Shown piece by piece: positions 40,623 to 51,541 of a DNA stretch of 64,000 nt. Position 1 is the stretch's first letter; every line of letters starts with the position of its first letter. The translations under genes and the position numbers were made by a program. The notes beneath the pieces are model-generated. The model ran no database searches. It saw nothing but the letters and a program-made list of their open reading frames with translations, and had not been told where the DNA came from. This stretch comes from Thauera sp. GDN1 (GTDB taxonomy: Bacteria; Pseudomonadota; Gammaproteobacteria; Burkholderiales; Rhodocyclaceae): the NCBI RefSeq assembly GCF_029223545.1, contig NZ_CP097870.1, positions 2,356,001 through 2,420,000 of the forward strand. The letters are read 5' to 3'.

Positions 40623-42155
40623 ATGACGATCATTCGCCAAGAAGACCTCATCCAGTCGATCGCGGATGCCTTCCAGTACATCAGCTACTACCACCCGCTC
40701 GACTACATCAAGGCGCTCGGCGAAGCCTACGAGCGCGAGGAAAGCCCGGCCGCGAAGGACGCGATCGCGCAGATCCTGACCAACTCGCGCATGGCCGCCG
40801 AAGGCCACCGCCCGATCTGCCAGGATACCGGGATCGCGGTGGTCTTCCTGAAGGTGGGCATGAACGTGCAGTGGGACGCGAAGATGAGCGTCCAGGAAAT
40901 GATCAACGAAGGCGTGCGCCGCGCCTACAACAGCCCGGACAACAAGCTGCGCGCCTCGGTGCTGCTCGACCCCGCCGGCGCCCGCAAGAACAGCAAGGAC
41001 AACACCCCGGCCGTGGTGCACTACGAGATCGTCGAGGGCGACGACGTCGAGGTGATCTGCGCGGCCAAGGGCGGCGGCTCCGAGAACAAGACCAAGATGG
41101 TCATGCTGAACCCCTCCGACTCGATCGTCGACTGGGTCATCAAGACCGTGCCGACCATGGGCGCCGGCTGGTGTCCGCCGGGCATCCTCGGCATCGGCAT
41201 CGGCGGCACGCCCGAGAAGGCGATGCTGCTGGCCAAGGAATCGCTGATGGAGCCGGTCAACATCCACGAGCTGCGCGAGAAGGCGGCCTCGGGCGCCGAG
41301 CTCAGCCGCGTGGAAGCGCTGCGCCTGGAACTCATGGACAAGGTCAACGCGCTCGGCATCGGCGCCCAGGGCCTGGGCGGCCTGACCACCGTGCTCGACG
41401 TCAAGATCATGGACTACCCGACCCACGCCGCCTCGCTGCCGGTGGCGATGATCCCGAACTGCGCCGCCACCCGCCACGTTCACTTCCACCTCGACGGCTC
41501 GGGCCCGGCCCAGCTGCCGACCCCGAAGCTCGAAGACTGGCCGCAGGTCACCTGGAAGGCCGACACCAACGTCGCCACCCGCGTCAATCTGGACACCCTG
41601 ACCAAGGAGGAAGTCGCCTCCTGGAAGCCGGGCCAGATCCTGCTGCTCAACGGCAAGATGCTGACTGGCCGCGACGCCGCGCACAAGCGCATCGCCGACA
41701 TGCTCGAAAAGGGCGAGAAGCTGCCGGTCGACTTCACCAACCGCGTCATCTACTACGTCGGCCCGGTCGACCCGGTGCGCGACGAGGTCGTCGGCCCCGC
41801 CGGCCCCACCACCGCCACCCGCATGGACAAGTTCACCCGCATGATGCTGGAGAAGACCGGCCTCATCTCGATGATCGGCAAGTCCGAGCGCGGCCCGGTC
41901 GCCATTGAGGCGATCAAGGACAACAAGTCGGCCTACCTGATGGCGGTCGGCGGTGCGGCCTACCTGGTGTCGAAGGCGATCAAGGAAGCGAAAGTCGTCG
42001 GCTTCGAGGACCTCGGCATGGAAGCGATCTACGAGTTCACCGTGCAGGACATGCCGGTGACGGTCGCGGTCGACGCCAACGGCACCAGCGTGCACAACAC
42101 CGGTCCCAAGGAGTGGCAGGCGAAGATCGGCAAGATCCCGGTCACCGTCGCCTGA
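40623..42155 (+). CDS. fumA: Fumarate hydratase, class I
   Basis: A 510-residue iron-sulfur enzyme that interconverts fumarate and malate in the TCA cycle. Class I landmarks: GHRPICQDTGIAVVFLKVG near residue 63, GGGSENKTKM, GAGWCPPGILGIGIGGTPEKAM, MIPNCAATRHVHFHLDGSG, and the C-terminal domain with GPTTATRMDKF and MAVGGAAYLVSKAI. The cysteines in PIC, PNC and GWCPP include the likely 4Fe-4S ligands. ATG 40623 gives the normal N-terminus (MTIIRQEDLIQSIADAFQYIS). It is divergent from acs, so acetate activation and the TCA cycle may be co-regulated. It ends 6 bp from a convergent gene. Confidence 0.94.
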   Translation: MTIIRQEDLIQSIADAFQYISYYHPLDYIKALGEAYEREESPAAKDAIAQILTNSRMAAEGHRPICQDTGIAVVFLKVGMNVQWDAKMSVQEMINEGVRRAYNSPDNKLRASVLLDPAGARKNSKDNTPAVVHYEIVEGDDVEVICAAKGGGSENKTKMVMLNPSDSIVDWVIKTVPTMGAGWCPPGILGIGIGGTPEKAMLLAKESLMEPVNIHELREKAASGAELSRVEALRLELMDKVNALGIGAQGLGGLTTVLDVKIMDYPTHAASLPVAMIPNCAATRHVHFHLDGSGPAQLPTPKLEDWPQVTWKADTNVATRVNLDTLTKEEVASWKPGQILLLNGKMLTGRDAAHKRIADMLEKGEKLPVDFTNRVIYYVGPVDPVRDEVVGPAGPTTATRMDKFTRMMLEKTGLISMIGKSERGPVAIEAIKDNKSAYLMAVGGAAYLVSKAIKEAKVVGFEDLGMEAIYEFTVQDMPVTVAVDANGTSVHNTGPKEWQAKIGKIPVTVA

Positions 42156-42161
42156 GCGCGC

Positions 42162-45041
42162 TCAAGCCGGCGCCAGCGTCCATGACGCGGGCGGCGACCA
42201 GCTCGCCGCCCACTCGGCAATCCGCTCGGCCGGCATCGGCCGGGCGATGCCGTACCCCTGTCCCACGTCGCAGCCGAGCCGCAGCAGCCGCTCGCCGTGC
42301 TCGACCGACTCCACGCCCTCGGCGATCACCTCGCAACGGAAGGCATTGGCCAGCCCGAGGATCGCCTTCAGGATCGCCATGTCCTCGGCGTCCTGCAGCA
42401 TGCCGCGCACGAACACCTGGTCGATCTTGAGCCGCGCCGCGGGCAGGCGCTTCAGGTAGGCGAGCGAGGAATACCCCGTCCCGAAGTCGTCGAGCGCGAA
42501 CGACACCCCGATCGCAGCACAGGCCTCCACCACGCGCGAGGTCTGGGTGATGCTCTCCAGCGCGCTCGTCTCCAGCACCTCCAGCTCCAGGCTGCCCGGC
42601 CACACCTCCGGATGGCGTGCCAGCGCCGACTGCAGCCGCATCATGAAGTCCGGCACCTGCAGATGGCGGGCGCTGATGTTGACGCTGACCGGCAGTTCCA
42701 GCCCGGCCCGTTTCCACGCCGTGATCTGCGCCAGCGCCTGCTCCACCACCCAGTCGCCGAGCTCGACCGCCAGCGGATGCCCCTCCACCGTCGGCAGGAA
42801 GCGCGCCGGCTCGACCTCGCCGTGCTCGGGATGCGCCCAGCGGATCAGGGCCTCGACCCCGATCACCCTGCCGGTGCGCATGTTCACCTTGGGCTGGTAG
42901 ACCATGCGGAACTCGCCCGCGCTCAGGCCCTCTCGGATGCGCGCGAGGTCCTCGTGGCGGCCGCGCAGGCAGCGGTCGTGGGCGCTGTCGAAGACGTGAT
43001 AGCGGTTCTTGCCCGCGAGCTTGGCCTGGTACATGGCGAGGTCGGCCTGGCGCAGCAGCTGATCCGCGTCGACGTCGTCCGGCTGCGGGAACAGGGTCAG
43101 GCCGATGCTCGCCGACACCTTCACCTCGTGCCCCGCCAGCGGCACCGGCAGCGCCAGCGCGGCGAGCAGGCGCTGGGTGAGCAGCAGGCAGGACTCGGTA
43201 TCGGGCAGGTCGATCAGCACCGCGACGAATTCGTCCCCGCCCAGCCGCGACACCGTGTCGCCCTCGCGCAGCGTGGTCTTCATGCGCGCGGCGAGCGTCT
43301 TCAGCAGCTGATCGCCGACCTGGTGGCCGTGGGTGTCATTGACCGCCTTGAAGCCGTCGAGATCGATATAGGCCAGCGCGAGCTGCTGCCCGCGCCGCAC
43401 CACCTGGGCCATGCCGCGCTGCAGGCGGTCGTTGAGCAGCACGCGGTTGGGCAGGCCGGTGAGCGGATCGTAGTGGGCGATGAACTCGAGCCGCGCCTCG
43501 TGCTCCTTCTGGTTGGTGATGTCGTTCAGCGTGCCCGACACGCCCACTACGCAGCCCGCGTCATCGACCACCGGCCGCGCGTTCATCTCCAGCCAGCGGA
43601 AACCGCCACCGGTGCACCGGTAACGCACCGCCTCCGCGCGCGCGTCGCGCGCACCGCTCAGCACCTCCTCCATTAGCTCGAGATGAAGCTCGCGGTCCTC
43701 GGTGTGCACATAGTCGATGAAGTGCGTCCCCAGCGAGCGCTCGAGCGGATAGCCGGTGAGATCGGCCCACGCCCGGTTCAGGAACACCCAGCGGCCCGCC
43801 ACATCGACCTGGAAGATCACCTCCTTGACGCTCTCGACCACCGAGCGGTAGCGCGCCTCGCTCGCGCGCACGCTGTCGTAGGCGTGCTTGCGCTCGAGCA
43901 CGCCGGTGAAGGCGTTGCCCACCAGCTGCATCAGCGTCTTTTCCTCGTCGAGCCAGATGCGCGGCTTGCGCACCGAGTCGAGCCCGATGAAGCCCAGCAG
44001 GTGCCCGTTCGCCACCATCGGCACCGCGAGCAGGGACTGGATGGACTGCGCCTCGAGCAGCGCGCGGTCGATCGCGGCCTCCTCCGGTAGTGACTGCACG
44101 CTCGGATAATCGACGATGCCGAAACGCTTGATAGTGCGGGAGAACAGCATGCCGTCGTCGAAGGGCTCGTTCTGCAGCCGGTCGAGCTGGGGCTCGATCC
44201 CCTCGGCGCACCATTCGTAGGCATTGCTGACGAAGAGCCCGTCGGCACTCACCAGGAAGACGTAGGCGCGATCCGCCTCGGCGAAGCTCCCGATCTCCTG
44301 CAGCGCGCGGGAGAGATGGAGGTCCAGTTCCTGCGGACGGGCCAGGATCAGCTCGGACGAGATGCGCGCGACCAGGCGCTCGAAGCCGATCCTGCGGTTC
44401 AGCATGGCCTCGACGCGCTTGCGTTCCTGCTCGACCCTCAGCGCGACGATCATGCTCGCGCAGGTCGCGGTCATCGGCTCGAGCTCGGTCAGCAGCGCTT
44501 CGTCGTAGCCGCCCACCGCGTTGGCGAGTCCGACCATGCCGATCAGCTCCCCGCCATGGAACAGCGGCAGCCCGAGGAATGCCTTCAGCGCCGGATGGCC
44601 GCAGGGCACGCCGCCGCGGCGCGGGTCCGTGTCCGGACAGTTCGCGATCACCGGCGCCTGGGTGCGCACCACCGCCCCGAACAGCGAGTCCAGATTGTGG
44701 AACTCGAAGCCGCCGCTACGCATGCGCTCGAACACCGTGCGCGACTCCTCGCTCCACGAGATGTCGCTCAGGCCGTGCATGCGCAGGAAGGACTCGCCCG
44801 CGTCGTCCTGCAACACCTCGCTGATGAAGCCGTACTCGCTGCCGGTCAGGGCGATGAGCTGGTCGAGCATCTGGCCGAAGGTCTCGCTCGACGGATTGCC
44901 CACCAGAAATCCGCGCTGCAGTGCGGTGAGCACCGACAGCATCTGCGTCTGCCGCCGCAGCCGGTACTCGACGCTGTTGTCAGCGGGCGCGGGCGCAGCA
45001 GCGCCCGGCTCCTCCGGTGAAGCGGATGGAAAGCTCGACAT
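42162..45041 (-). CDS. GAF-GAF-PAS-GGDEF-EAL c-di-GMP enzyme
   Basis: A 959-residue cytosolic protein. Two GAF domains (about 40-200 and 220-385; the first has NCPDTDPRRGGVPCGHPALKAF-like, Cys-containing lobes) are followed by a PAS domain with its PAC tail (about 398-520). The GGDEF domain has RLGGDEFVAVL and an REGD inhibitory site. The EAL domain (about 700-950) keeps VEALIRWAHP, VNISARHL, LEVLETSAL, LDDFGTGYSSL, KIDQVFV and AEGVES. Both catalytic halves look intact, so the net direction must be set by the sensor domains. It is a stand-alone gene below the ppsA terminator. Confidence 0.93.
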   Translation of the reverse strand: MSSFPSASPEEPGAAAPAPADNSVEYRLRRQTQMLSVLTALQRGFLVGNPSSETFGQMLDQLIALTGSEYGFISEVLQDDAGESFLRMHGLSDISWSEESRTVFERMRSGGFEFHNLDSLFGAVVRTQAPVIANCPDTDPRRGGVPCGHPALKAFLGLPLFHGGELIGMVGLANAVGGYDEALLTELEPMTATCASMIVALRVEQERKRVEAMLNRRIGFERLVARISSELILARPQELDLHLSRALQEIGSFAEADRAYVFLVSADGLFVSNAYEWCAEGIEPQLDRLQNEPFDDGMLFSRTIKRFGIVDYPSVQSLPEEAAIDRALLEAQSIQSLLAVPMVANGHLLGFIGLDSVRKPRIWLDEEKTLMQLVGNAFTGVLERKHAYDSVRASEARYRSVVESVKEVIFQVDVAGRWVFLNRAWADLTGYPLERSLGTHFIDYVHTEDRELHLELMEEVLSGARDARAEAVRYRCTGGGFRWLEMNARPVVDDAGCVVGVSGTLNDITNQKEHEARLEFIAHYDPLTGLPNRVLLNDRLQRGMAQVVRRGQQLALAYIDLDGFKAVNDTHGHQVGDQLLKTLAARMKTTLREGDTVSRLGGDEFVAVLIDLPDTESCLLLTQRLLAALALPVPLAGHEVKVSASIGLTLFPQPDDVDADQLLRQADLAMYQAKLAGKNRYHVFDSAHDRCLRGRHEDLARIREGLSAGEFRMVYQPKVNMRTGRVIGVEALIRWAHPEHGEVEPARFLPTVEGHPLAVELGDWVVEQALAQITAWKRAGLELPVSVNISARHLQVPDFMMRLQSALARHPEVWPGSLELEVLETSALESITQTSRVVEACAAIGVSFALDDFGTGYSSLAYLKRLPAARLKIDQVFVRGMLQDAEDMAILKAILGLANAFRCEVIAEGVESVEHGERLLRLGCDVGQGYGIARPMPAERIAEWAASWSPPASWTLAPA

Positions 45042-45129
45042 GATTGGCCTCCCTGTGCGGGAAATGCGTCAAGCGCACGATACTACCGTTTGTCCCCGTC
45101 GCGATCACCCGTTCGGCATGACGGCGCAC

Positions 45130-45168
45130 AAAAAAACGGGGCGAAGACCCTTACGGCCCCAGCCCCGT
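45130..45168 (-). terminator. Terminator of ppsA
   Basis: On the minus strand a 7-bp stem (45162-45168 with 45136-45142) with a long GC-containing loop is followed by seven T. It is about 50 bp below the ppsA stop. Confidence 0.8.
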
Positions 45169-45216
45169 TTCTTTGCGAATCCGGCACTTAGCGCCCGCGG
45201 GCGCTACCTTGCCCGA

Positions 45217-47583
45217 TCACTGCGCGCGATGCGCGGCCAGCTTCAGCCAGGTGTCGACCACCGTATCCGGGTTCAGCGAGATGGTCTGGATGCCTTCGTC
45301 CATCAGCCACTCGGCGAGATCCGGGTGATCGGACGGCCCCTGGCCGCAGATCCCCACGTACTTGCCGAGCTTGTTGGCCGCACGGATCGACATCGACAGC
45401 AGCTGCTTCACCGCCGGATCGCGCTCGTCGAAGGCGTGCGCCACCAGGCCGGAGTCGCGGTCCAGGCCTAGGGTGAGCTGGGTCAGGTCGTTCGAGCCGA
45501 TCGAGTAACCGTCGAAGTGCTCGAGGAACTGCTCGGCGAGGATCGCGTTGGACGGGATCTCGCACATCATGATCAGCTTGAGGTCGTTCACGCCGCGCTT
45601 GAGGCCGTGCTCGGCGAGCAGGTCGACCACGCCCTTGGCCTCTTCGACGTTGCGCACGAAGGGGATCATGATCTGCACGTTGGTCAGGCCGAGCTCGTTG
45701 CGCACCTTCTTCATCGCCGCCACTTCCATCTCGAAGCAGTCGCGGAAGCTGTGGGCGATGTAGCGCGAGGCGCCACGGAAGCCGAGCATCGGGTTTTCTT
45801 CTTCCGGCTCGTAGATCTCGCCGCCGAGCAGCTTGCGGTACTCGTTCGACTTGAAGTCGGACATGCGCACGATCACCGGCTTCGGATAGAAGGCCGCGGC
45901 GATGGTGGCGACGCCCTCGACCAGCTTCTCGATGAAGAACTGCTTGGGCGTGGCGTAGCCGCGCGAGCGACGGTTGATCTCGTCGCGCAGGCTGGCCGGC
46001 ACCTGACCGATGTCGAGGATCGCCTTGGGGTGGATGCCGATCATGTTGTTGATGACGAACTCCAGGCGCGCCAGGCCGACGCCGCCGTTGGGGATCTGCG
46101 CGAACTCGAAGGCGAGTTCCGGATTGCCCACGTTCATCATGATCTTCACCGGGATCTCGGGCAGGTTGCCCATGTCGGTGGTGATGACCTCGAAGTCCAG
46201 CTTGCCGCGATACACGTAACCGGTGTCGCCTTCGGCGCAGGACACGGTGACCGATTCGCCTTCCTGCAGCACCTCGGTGGCGTTGCCGCAACCGACGATG
46301 GCGGGGATGCCCAGCTCGCGGGCGATGATCGCCGCGTGGCAGGTGCGGCCGCCGCGGTTGGTGACGATGGCGCTGGCGCGCTTCATCACCGGCTCCCAGT
46401 TGGGGTCGGTCATGTCGGTGACGAGGATGTCGCCGGCCTGCACGCGGTTCATCTCGGAGGCGTCGCCGACGATGCGCACCGTGCCGGCGCCGATCTTCTG
46501 GCCGATCGCGCGGCCGTGGGTCAGGGCCTTGCCGTACTGCTTGAGGCGGTACTTCTCCATCACCAGACCGGAGTCCTGGCTCTTAACGGTCTCGGGACGC
46601 GCCTGCAGGATGTAGAGCTTGCCGTCGACGCCGTCCTTGCCCCATTCGATGTCCATCGGGCGGCCGTAGTGCTTCTCGATGATCACCGCGTAGCGGGCGA
46701 GCTCGAGCACGTCCTCGTCGGTCAGCGAGAAGCGGTTGCGGTCGGCCTCGGGCACGTCCACCGTGCGCACCGACTTGCCGGCCACGGCCTTGTCGGTGAA
46801 CACCATCTTGATCAGCTTGGAGCCCAGGTTGCGGCGGATCACCGCCGGCTTGCCCAGCGCCAGGGTGGGCTTGTGCACGTAGAACTCGTCGGGGTTAACC
46901 GCGCCCTGCACCACCGTCTCGCCCAGGCCGTAGGAGGCGGTGATGAACACCACCTGGTCGAAGCCGGATTCGGTGTCGATCGAGAACATCACGCCCGAGG
47001 CGCCCGAGTCCGAGCGCACCATGCGCTGCACGCCGGCCGACAGCGCGACATCGGCGTGGGCGAAGTTCTTGTGCACGCGGTAGGCGATGGCGCGGTCGTT
47101 GTACAGCGACGCGAACACTTCCTTCATCGCGTGCAGGATGTTCTCGTAGCCGTGGATGTTGAGGAAGGTTTCCTGCTGGCCGGCGAAGGAGGCGTCCGGC
47201 AGGTCTTCGGCGGTGGCCGACGAGCGCACCGCGAAGCTGCCCTCGCCTTCGGCGGTGATCGCCTCGTAGGCGGTCTTGATCTCGGCTTCGAGCTTGGCCG
47301 GGAACGGGATGTCGATGATCCACTGGCGGATCTGCGCGCCGGTCCGAGCCAGCGCATCGACGTCATCGACGTCGAGCGCGTCGAGCGCGGCGTTGATACG
47401 GTCGGCGAGGCCGTCGTGGGCGAGGAATTCGCGGTAGGCTTCGGCCGTAGTCGCGAAACCACCCGGAACGCGGACACTGGAAGGAAGCTGGCTGATCATC
47501 TCGCCGAGCGAGGCGTTCTTGCCGCCGACCTTCTCGACATCAGTCATGCGCAGTTCGTTGAAGGGAATCACGTATCGTGTCAT
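45217..47583 (-). CDS. ppsA: Phosphoenolpyruvate synthase (pyruvate, water dikinase)
   Basis: A 788-residue enzyme that makes PEP from pyruvate and ATP for gluconeogenesis. The N-terminal ATP-binding domain begins [12 protein letters not shown] and has [23 protein letters not shown]. The central phosphohistidine domain has [21 protein letters not shown] with the catalytic His. The C-terminal PEP-binding barrel has [21 protein letters not shown] and [11 protein letters not shown] with the catalytic Cys. Length is normal. ATG 47583 ([10 protein letters not shown]) is chosen over an in-frame ATG at 47616. It is divergent from its regulator, ppsR. Confidence 0.96.
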   Translation of the reverse strand: MTRYVIPFNELRMTDVEKVGGKNASLGEMISQLPSSVRVPGGFATTAEAYREFLAHDGLADRINAALDALDVDDVDALARTGAQIRQWIIDIPFPAKLEAEIKTAYEAITAEGEGSFAVRSSATAEDLPDASFAGQQETFLNIHGYENILHAMKEVFASLYNDRAIAYRVHKNFAHADVALSAGVQRMVRSDSGASGVMFSIDTESGFDQVVFITASYGLGETVVQGAVNPDEFYVHKPTLALGKPAVIRRNLGSKLIKMVFTDKAVAGKSVRTVDVPEADRNRFSLTDEDVLELARYAVIIEKHYGRPMDIEWGKDGVDGKLYILQARPETVKSQDSGLVMEKYRLKQYGKALTHGRAIGQKIGAGTVRIVGDASEMNRVQAGDILVTDMTDPNWEPVMKRASAIVTNRGGRTCHAAIIARELGIPAIVGCGNATEVLQEGESVTVSCAEGDTGYVYRGKLDFEVITTDMGNLPEIPVKIMMNVGNPELAFEFAQIPNGGVGLARLEFVINNMIGIHPKAILDIGQVPASLRDEINRRSRGYATPKQFFIEKLVEGVATIAAAFYPKPVIVRMSDFKSNEYRKLLGGEIYEPEEENPMLGFRGASRYIAHSFRDCFEMEVAAMKKVRNELGLTNVQIMIPFVRNVEEAKGVVDLLAEHGLKRGVNDLKLIMMCEIPSNAILAEQFLEHFDGYSIGSNDLTQLTLGLDRDSGLVAHAFDERDPAVKQLLSMSIRAANKLGKYVGICGQGPSDHPDLAEWLMDEGIQTISLNPDTVVDTWLKLAAHRAQ

Positions 47584-47722
47584 GGGTGGCTTCCGCAAAT
47601 GTTGGAGAGAAAGCAAAATATCGAAGGCCGCAGTTTACGATTTTTTGTGCTGTGCCGCATCACAGGGTTTGCCCCAATACGCGCCACCTCCCCCTGCCAG
47701 GGGCGCAACAAGGTTCCACATC

Positions 47723-48556
47723 ATGAACGACACTCGCCGCCGCACCGTCTTCTTCGTCTCCGACGGTACCGGCATCACCGCAGAAACGCTGGGACACAGC
47801 CTGCTCGCGCAGTTTCCGGACGCCAGGTTTCGCCAGGTCCGCGCGCCTTTCGTCGACGACATCGACAAGGCGATCGACTGCGCGGCGCAGATCCGCGAGG
47901 CCGCGATCGAGGACGGCGTGCGTCCGATCGTGTTCAGCACGCTGGTCAATCAGGCCACGGTTGATGCACTGCACAAAGCCGACGCGCTGTTCCTCGACCT
48001 CTTCGACCGCTTCATCGGACCGCTCGAGGCCGAGATCGGCCAGCGCTCCACGCACGCGGTCGGGCGCTTCCACGGCATCGCCGACAGCCTCAACTACAAG
48101 CACCGCATCGAGGCCATCAACTTCGCCATGGCGCACGACGACGGCGTCTCCAGCGACGGCGAACTGGCCGAGGCCGACGTGATCCTGGTCGGCGTGTCGC
48201 GCTCGGGCAAGACGCCGACCAGCCTCTACCTGGCGATGCAGTTCGGCGTGAAAGCCGCCAACTACCCGCTCATCCCGGAGGATTTCGAGCGCAACAAGCT
48301 GCCCGGCGAACTGCACAAGTACCGCAGCAAGCTCTTCGGCCTCACCATCGCGCCCGAGCGCCTGTCGCAGATCCGCCAGGAGCGCCGGCCCAACAGCCGC
48401 TACGCCTCGCTGGAGAACTGCCGCTACGAGATCGACGCCGCGCACAAGCTGATGCGCCGCGAGAACATCCGCTGGCTGGAATCGACCACCAAGTCCATCG
48501 AAGAGATCTCCGCCACCATCCTGCAGACCGTGCGCGTCGAGCGCCCCGGCTTCTGA
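47723..48556 (+). CDS. ppsR: PEP synthase regulatory kinase/pyrophosphorylase
   Basis: A 277-residue DUF299-family protein that inactivates PEP synthase by ADP-dependent phosphorylation of a Thr next to its catalytic His and reverses this with phosphate. Landmarks are [20 protein letters not shown] at the start and the P-loop [15 protein letters not shown] near residue 155. ATG 47723 ([11 protein letters not shown]) is chosen; the frame is open further upstream but that part is not family-like. Divergence from ppsA over 139 bp is the standard arrangement. Confidence 0.95.
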   Translation: MNDTRRRTVFFVSDGTGITAETLGHSLLAQFPDARFRQVRAPFVDDIDKAIDCAAQIREAAIEDGVRPIVFSTLVNQATVDALHKADALFLDLFDRFIGPLEAEIGQRSTHAVGRFHGIADSLNYKHRIEAINFAMAHDDGVSSDGELAEADVILVGVSRSGKTPTSLYLAMQFGVKAANYPLIPEDFERNKLPGELHKYRSKLFGLTIAPERLSQIRQERRPNSRYASLENCRYEIDAAHKLMRRENIRWLESTTKSIEEISATILQTVRVERPGF

Positions 48557-48586
48557 GCTCCACCCCGACAAGAACAGGAATCCCCG

Positions 48587-49756
48587 ATGAAAAGAACGCG
48601 TCTCAAGCGCCGCGGCGGCCTCGGCCGCACCGCCGAACAACTCGTCCGCCTGGCCACCGGCCTGGCCGAATCGGGCAGCCGGGTCGAAGACCGCTACTGG
48701 GAGCAGCAGCTCGCCACCCTGATCGACCACACCCTCGCCGACAACGACGAGGAAGTGCTCAACGCCGCGCTCGACCACCTCTACAGCGCCGACTCGCGCG
48801 CCTACGACGAGCTCGCCGACAGCATCGAGTCGCGCGCCGAATGCGCCGCCGGCGCCTTCCCCGAGCACGACGTGGTGCTGATCGCCGCCCCGGTGCTGGC
48901 CTGGTCGCGCTACCGCATCGCCGCCACCGGCATCAGCCCGGCGGTACTCGCCAACCTGCGCGTGCACCTGCAGGCCCACGTGCTCGCCAAGGGCGCGCAC
49001 CTGTCGGTCGCCGACTTCCTGTTCAGCCCCGACCAGCTGCCGCAGGGCTACTGCTCGACCGCCGAATTCGCCAAGGTGATCTGCGGCGCCGCGCAGGACA
49101 ACCTCGACCTCCACATCGAGACCGAGGGCATGCCCGAGACCGCGCAGTTCCTATCCGACACCCGCTACCTGCTGGCCGCGGTGGCGGTGCCGCGCGGCAC
49201 CCCGCTGTTCCGCTGGCAGGAAGCCGACGGCAGCCGCGACACCGCGCTCGAGCAGTGGCGCGCCCAGGGCGGCGCCTGCCTGACGCCGCTGCTGCCGGGC
49301 TGTGCGGTCGACCTGGTGCTGCCGGAATCCTATTTCGCCGCCAGCCGCGCCGCGGACAAGGACAGCCGGCCGTACTCGGTGCGCGCCTCGGTGGCCTACC
49401 TCGGCACCACGCTCGAAACCCCGGCCGCCAACCTGCGCGCGGTCATCGCCCCGTTCTGGGAGCGCAACCTCGAGGAATACCGCATCGGCTTCACCACCCG
49501 CGGCCAGGACGCCGTCGTCCACGGCGTGGTGTGGCCGCTGCTCGGCGCCGAGGACGAGACCACCGACTGCCCGGCACAGATCGAAGCCGTGCTGCGCGAA
49601 TCGGGCGTCAACGACATCGTCGTCCTCGACCACCAGTTCCCGATGGAGTACTGCGACGACTGCGGCGCCCCGCTCTACCCCTCGCCCGAGGGCGAGATCG
49701 CGCACGCCGAGATGCCCGAGGACCACGCCGAACAGATCCCGCGCCATCTGCACTGA
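48587..49756 (+). CDS. DUF2863-family protein
   Basis: A 389-residue soluble protein. The basic start [11 protein letters not shown] is followed by a helical region with [23 protein letters not shown] Cys-containing tail has [26 protein letters not shown], where a CxxC pair is visible. I recognise it as the DUF2863 family, which is largely limited to Betaproteobacteria and has no known function. It is 30 bp after ppsR and 14 bp before msrB, so the three genes probably form one transcript. Confidence 0.78.
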   Translation: MKRTRLKRRGGLGRTAEQLVRLATGLAESGSRVEDRYWEQQLATLIDHTLADNDEEVLNAALDHLYSADSRAYDELADSIESRAECAAGAFPEHDVVLIAAPVLAWSRYRIAATGISPAVLANLRVHLQAHVLAKGAHLSVADFLFSPDQLPQGYCSTAEFAKVICGAAQDNLDLHIETEGMPETAQFLSDTRYLLAAVAVPRGTPLFRWQEADGSRDTALEQWRAQGGACLTPLLPGCAVDLVLPESYFAASRAADKDSRPYSVRASVAYLGTTLETPAANLRAVIAPFWERNLEEYRIGFTTRGQDAVVHGVVWPLLGAEDETTDCPAQIEAVLRESGVNDIVVLDHQFPMEYCDDCGAPLYPSPEGEIAHAEMPEDHAEQIPRHLH

Positions 49757-49770
49757 TCCAGGAGAACGGC

Positions 49771-50172
49771 ATGAGCCGCAAGATCGACAAGCCCGACGCC
49801 GAATGGCGCCGCCAGCTCACCGACATGCAGTACCACGTCACCCGCCAGAAAGGCACCGAGCGCGCCTTCACCGGCGAGTACTGGGACGTCTGGGACAAGG
49901 GCGCCTACAACTGCGTGTGCTGCGGCGCGCCACTGTTCCGCTCCGAGCACAAGTTCGACGCCGGCTGCGGCTGGCCCAGCTTCTGGACCGCCGCCGAGCC
50001 GGACAACGTCGACACCGCGGCCGATCACAGCCACTACATGATCCGCACCGAGGTCCTCTGCCACCAGTGCGGCGCCCACCTCGGCCACGTCTTCGAGGAC
50101 GGCCCCCAGCCCACCGGCCTGCGCTACTGCATCAACTCGGCGTCGATCAAGCTGGAGAAGGACCAGGAGTAA
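49771..50172 (+). CDS. msrB: Peptide-methionine (R)-S-oxide reductase MsrB
   Basis: A 133-residue repair enzyme that reduces methionine-R-sulfoxide in proteins. Two zinc-binding pairs are visible, CVCC (about 49-52) and CHQC (about 95-98), as are the [10 protein letters not shown] core and the catalytic Cys in [13 protein letters not shown] near residue 122. ATG 49771 has AGGAGAA upstream. Length is typical. Confidence 0.95.
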   Translation: MSRKIDKPDAEWRRQLTDMQYHVTRQKGTERAFTGEYWDVWDKGAYNCVCCGAPLFRSEHKFDAGCGWPSFWTAAEPDNVDTAADHSHYMIRTEVLCHQCGAHLGHVFEDGPQPTGLRYCINSASIKLEKDQE

Positions 50173-50188
50173 AGATGCGGATGTGAGG

Positions 50189-50261
50189 ATCGCGGCTGCC
50201 GCCGCTCCCACAGCAATACCCGAACGCCATTCCTCTCCATGGGAGCGGCGGCAGCCGCGAT
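50189..50261. repeat. Inverted pair of REP-like palindromes
   Basis: ATCGCGGCTGCCGCCGCTCC-type sequence at 50189-50211 is repeated in reverse at 50240-50261, with 28 bp between. Each unit contains a small palindrome (GCGGC/GCCGC). The layout is that of a REP doublet, placed between the convergent msrB and thiolase genes. A single copy of the same unit is at 52562-52583. Confidence 0.75.
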
Positions 50262-50272
50262 CTAAGTAGACG

Positions 50273-50308
50273 AAAAAAACCCGCGCCAGCCTCGCGGCCG
50301 CGCGGGTT
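50273..50308 (-). terminator. Terminator of the thiolase gene
   Basis: On the minus strand an 8-bp stem (50301-50308 with 50278-50285) is followed by a run of T (plus-strand A 50273-50279). It is about 22 bp below the thiolase stop. Confidence 0.85.
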
Positions 50309-50329
50309 CTTGTCAGGCGAGGTCTGCGC

Positions 50330-51511
50330 TTACACGCGTTCCCACACCGTGGTGATGCCCTGGCCACCGCCGATGCACATGGTGGCGACGCCGTAGCGGC
50401 CATTCACGCGGATCAGCTCGTGCAGCAGCTTGGTGATGATCACGCCGCCGGTCGCGCCCACCGGGTGGCCCAGGGAGATGGCGCCGCCGTTCGGGTTGAC
50501 CTTGTTGGTGTCCAGCTCCAGACCGCGGTTCACCGCGATCGACTGCGCCGCGAAGGCTTCGTTGGACTCGATCACGTCGATCTGGTCCAGCTTCAGGCCG
50601 GCGCGCTGCAGCGCGAGCTTGGTCGCCGGGATCGGGCCTTCGCCCATGATCTCGTTCGGCACACCGGCGATCGCGTACGACACCAGGCGGGCGATCGGCT
50701 TCTGGCCGGCAGCGGCAGCCTTGGCGGCGTCGGCCAGCACCAGGAAGGCGGCGGCGTCGTTGATGCCCGAGGCGTTACCGGCGGTCACCGAACCGTCCTT
50801 CTTGAAGGCCGGCTTCATCTTGCCCAGCGCTTCCATGGTGGTCATGCGCGGATGCTCGTCGGCGTCGAACACCACGGTGCCCTTGCGGGTCTCGAAGGTG
50901 ATCGGGACGATCTGGCTCTTGAAACGGCCATCGGCGATCGCCGCGGCGGCACGCTTCTGCGACTCCAGCGCGAAGGCGTCCTGCTCCTCACGCGAGATGC
51001 CCCACTTGGTGCACAGGTTCTCGGCGGTGATGCCCATGTGGCCGACGCCGAACGGGTCGGTCAGCACGGCCACCATGGCGTCGATCGCCTTGGTGTCGCC
51101 CATGCGGGCGCCATTGCGCAGCGCGGGCAGCAGGTAGGCGCCACGCGACATCACCTCGACGCCGCCACCGATGGCGTAGTCGGCGTCACCCAGCATGATG
51201 GCCTGGGCGGCGTTGACGATGGCCTGCTGCGCCGAACCGCACAGGCGGTTGACCGCGAACGCAACCGAGTCGGTCGACATGCCGGCATTGACCGTCGCCA
51301 CGCGCGCCACGTATGCATAGCGGGAGTCGGTCGGAATGCAGTTGCCGACGGCCGCGAACTGCACCGCCTTGGGATCGACGCCGGCGCGCGCGAAGGCTTC
51401 CTTCGCAACCACGGCGCCCAGCTCGGACGGCTCCATGTCCTTCAGCGAGCCACCGAAGCCGCCGACGGCGGAACGAACAGCACTCAGAACAACGACTTCA
51501 CGATTTGCCAT
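50330..51511 (-). CDS. Acetyl-CoA acetyltransferase (thiolase, BktB/PhaA-like)
   Basis: A 393-residue thiolase. The acyl-accepting Cys is in NRLCGSAQQAIVNAAQAI (about 90). The catalytic His is in NPNGGAISLGHPVGATGG (about 350), and the second Cys is in TMCIGGGQG (about 380). The family condenses two acetyl-CoA to acetoacetyl-CoA or cleaves 3-ketoacyl-CoA; it feeds polyhydroxyalkanoate synthesis or beta-oxidation. The N-terminus (MANREVVVLSAVRSAVGGFGGSL) resembles BktB. No phaB or phaC gene is adjacent, so its pathway cannot be fixed. AAGGGAG precedes the ATG. Confidence 0.9.
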   Translation of the reverse strand: MANREVVVLSAVRSAVGGFGGSLKDMEPSELGAVVAKEAFARAGVDPKAVQFAAVGNCIPTDSRYAYVARVATVNAGMSTDSVAFAVNRLCGSAQQAIVNAAQAIMLGDADYAIGGGVEVMSRGAYLLPALRNGARMGDTKAIDAMVAVLTDPFGVGHMGITAENLCTKWGISREEQDAFALESQKRAAAAIADGRFKSQIVPITFETRKGTVVFDADEHPRMTTMEALGKMKPAFKKDGSVTAGNASGINDAAAFLVLADAAKAAAAGQKPIARLVSYAIAGVPNEIMGEGPIPATKLALQRAGLKLDQIDVIESNEAFAAQSIAVNRGLELDTNKVNPNGGAISLGHPVGATGGVIITKLLHELIRVNGRYGVATMCIGGGQGITTVWERV

Positions 51512-51541
51512 AACCCACTCCCTTATTGATATCGAAACGTG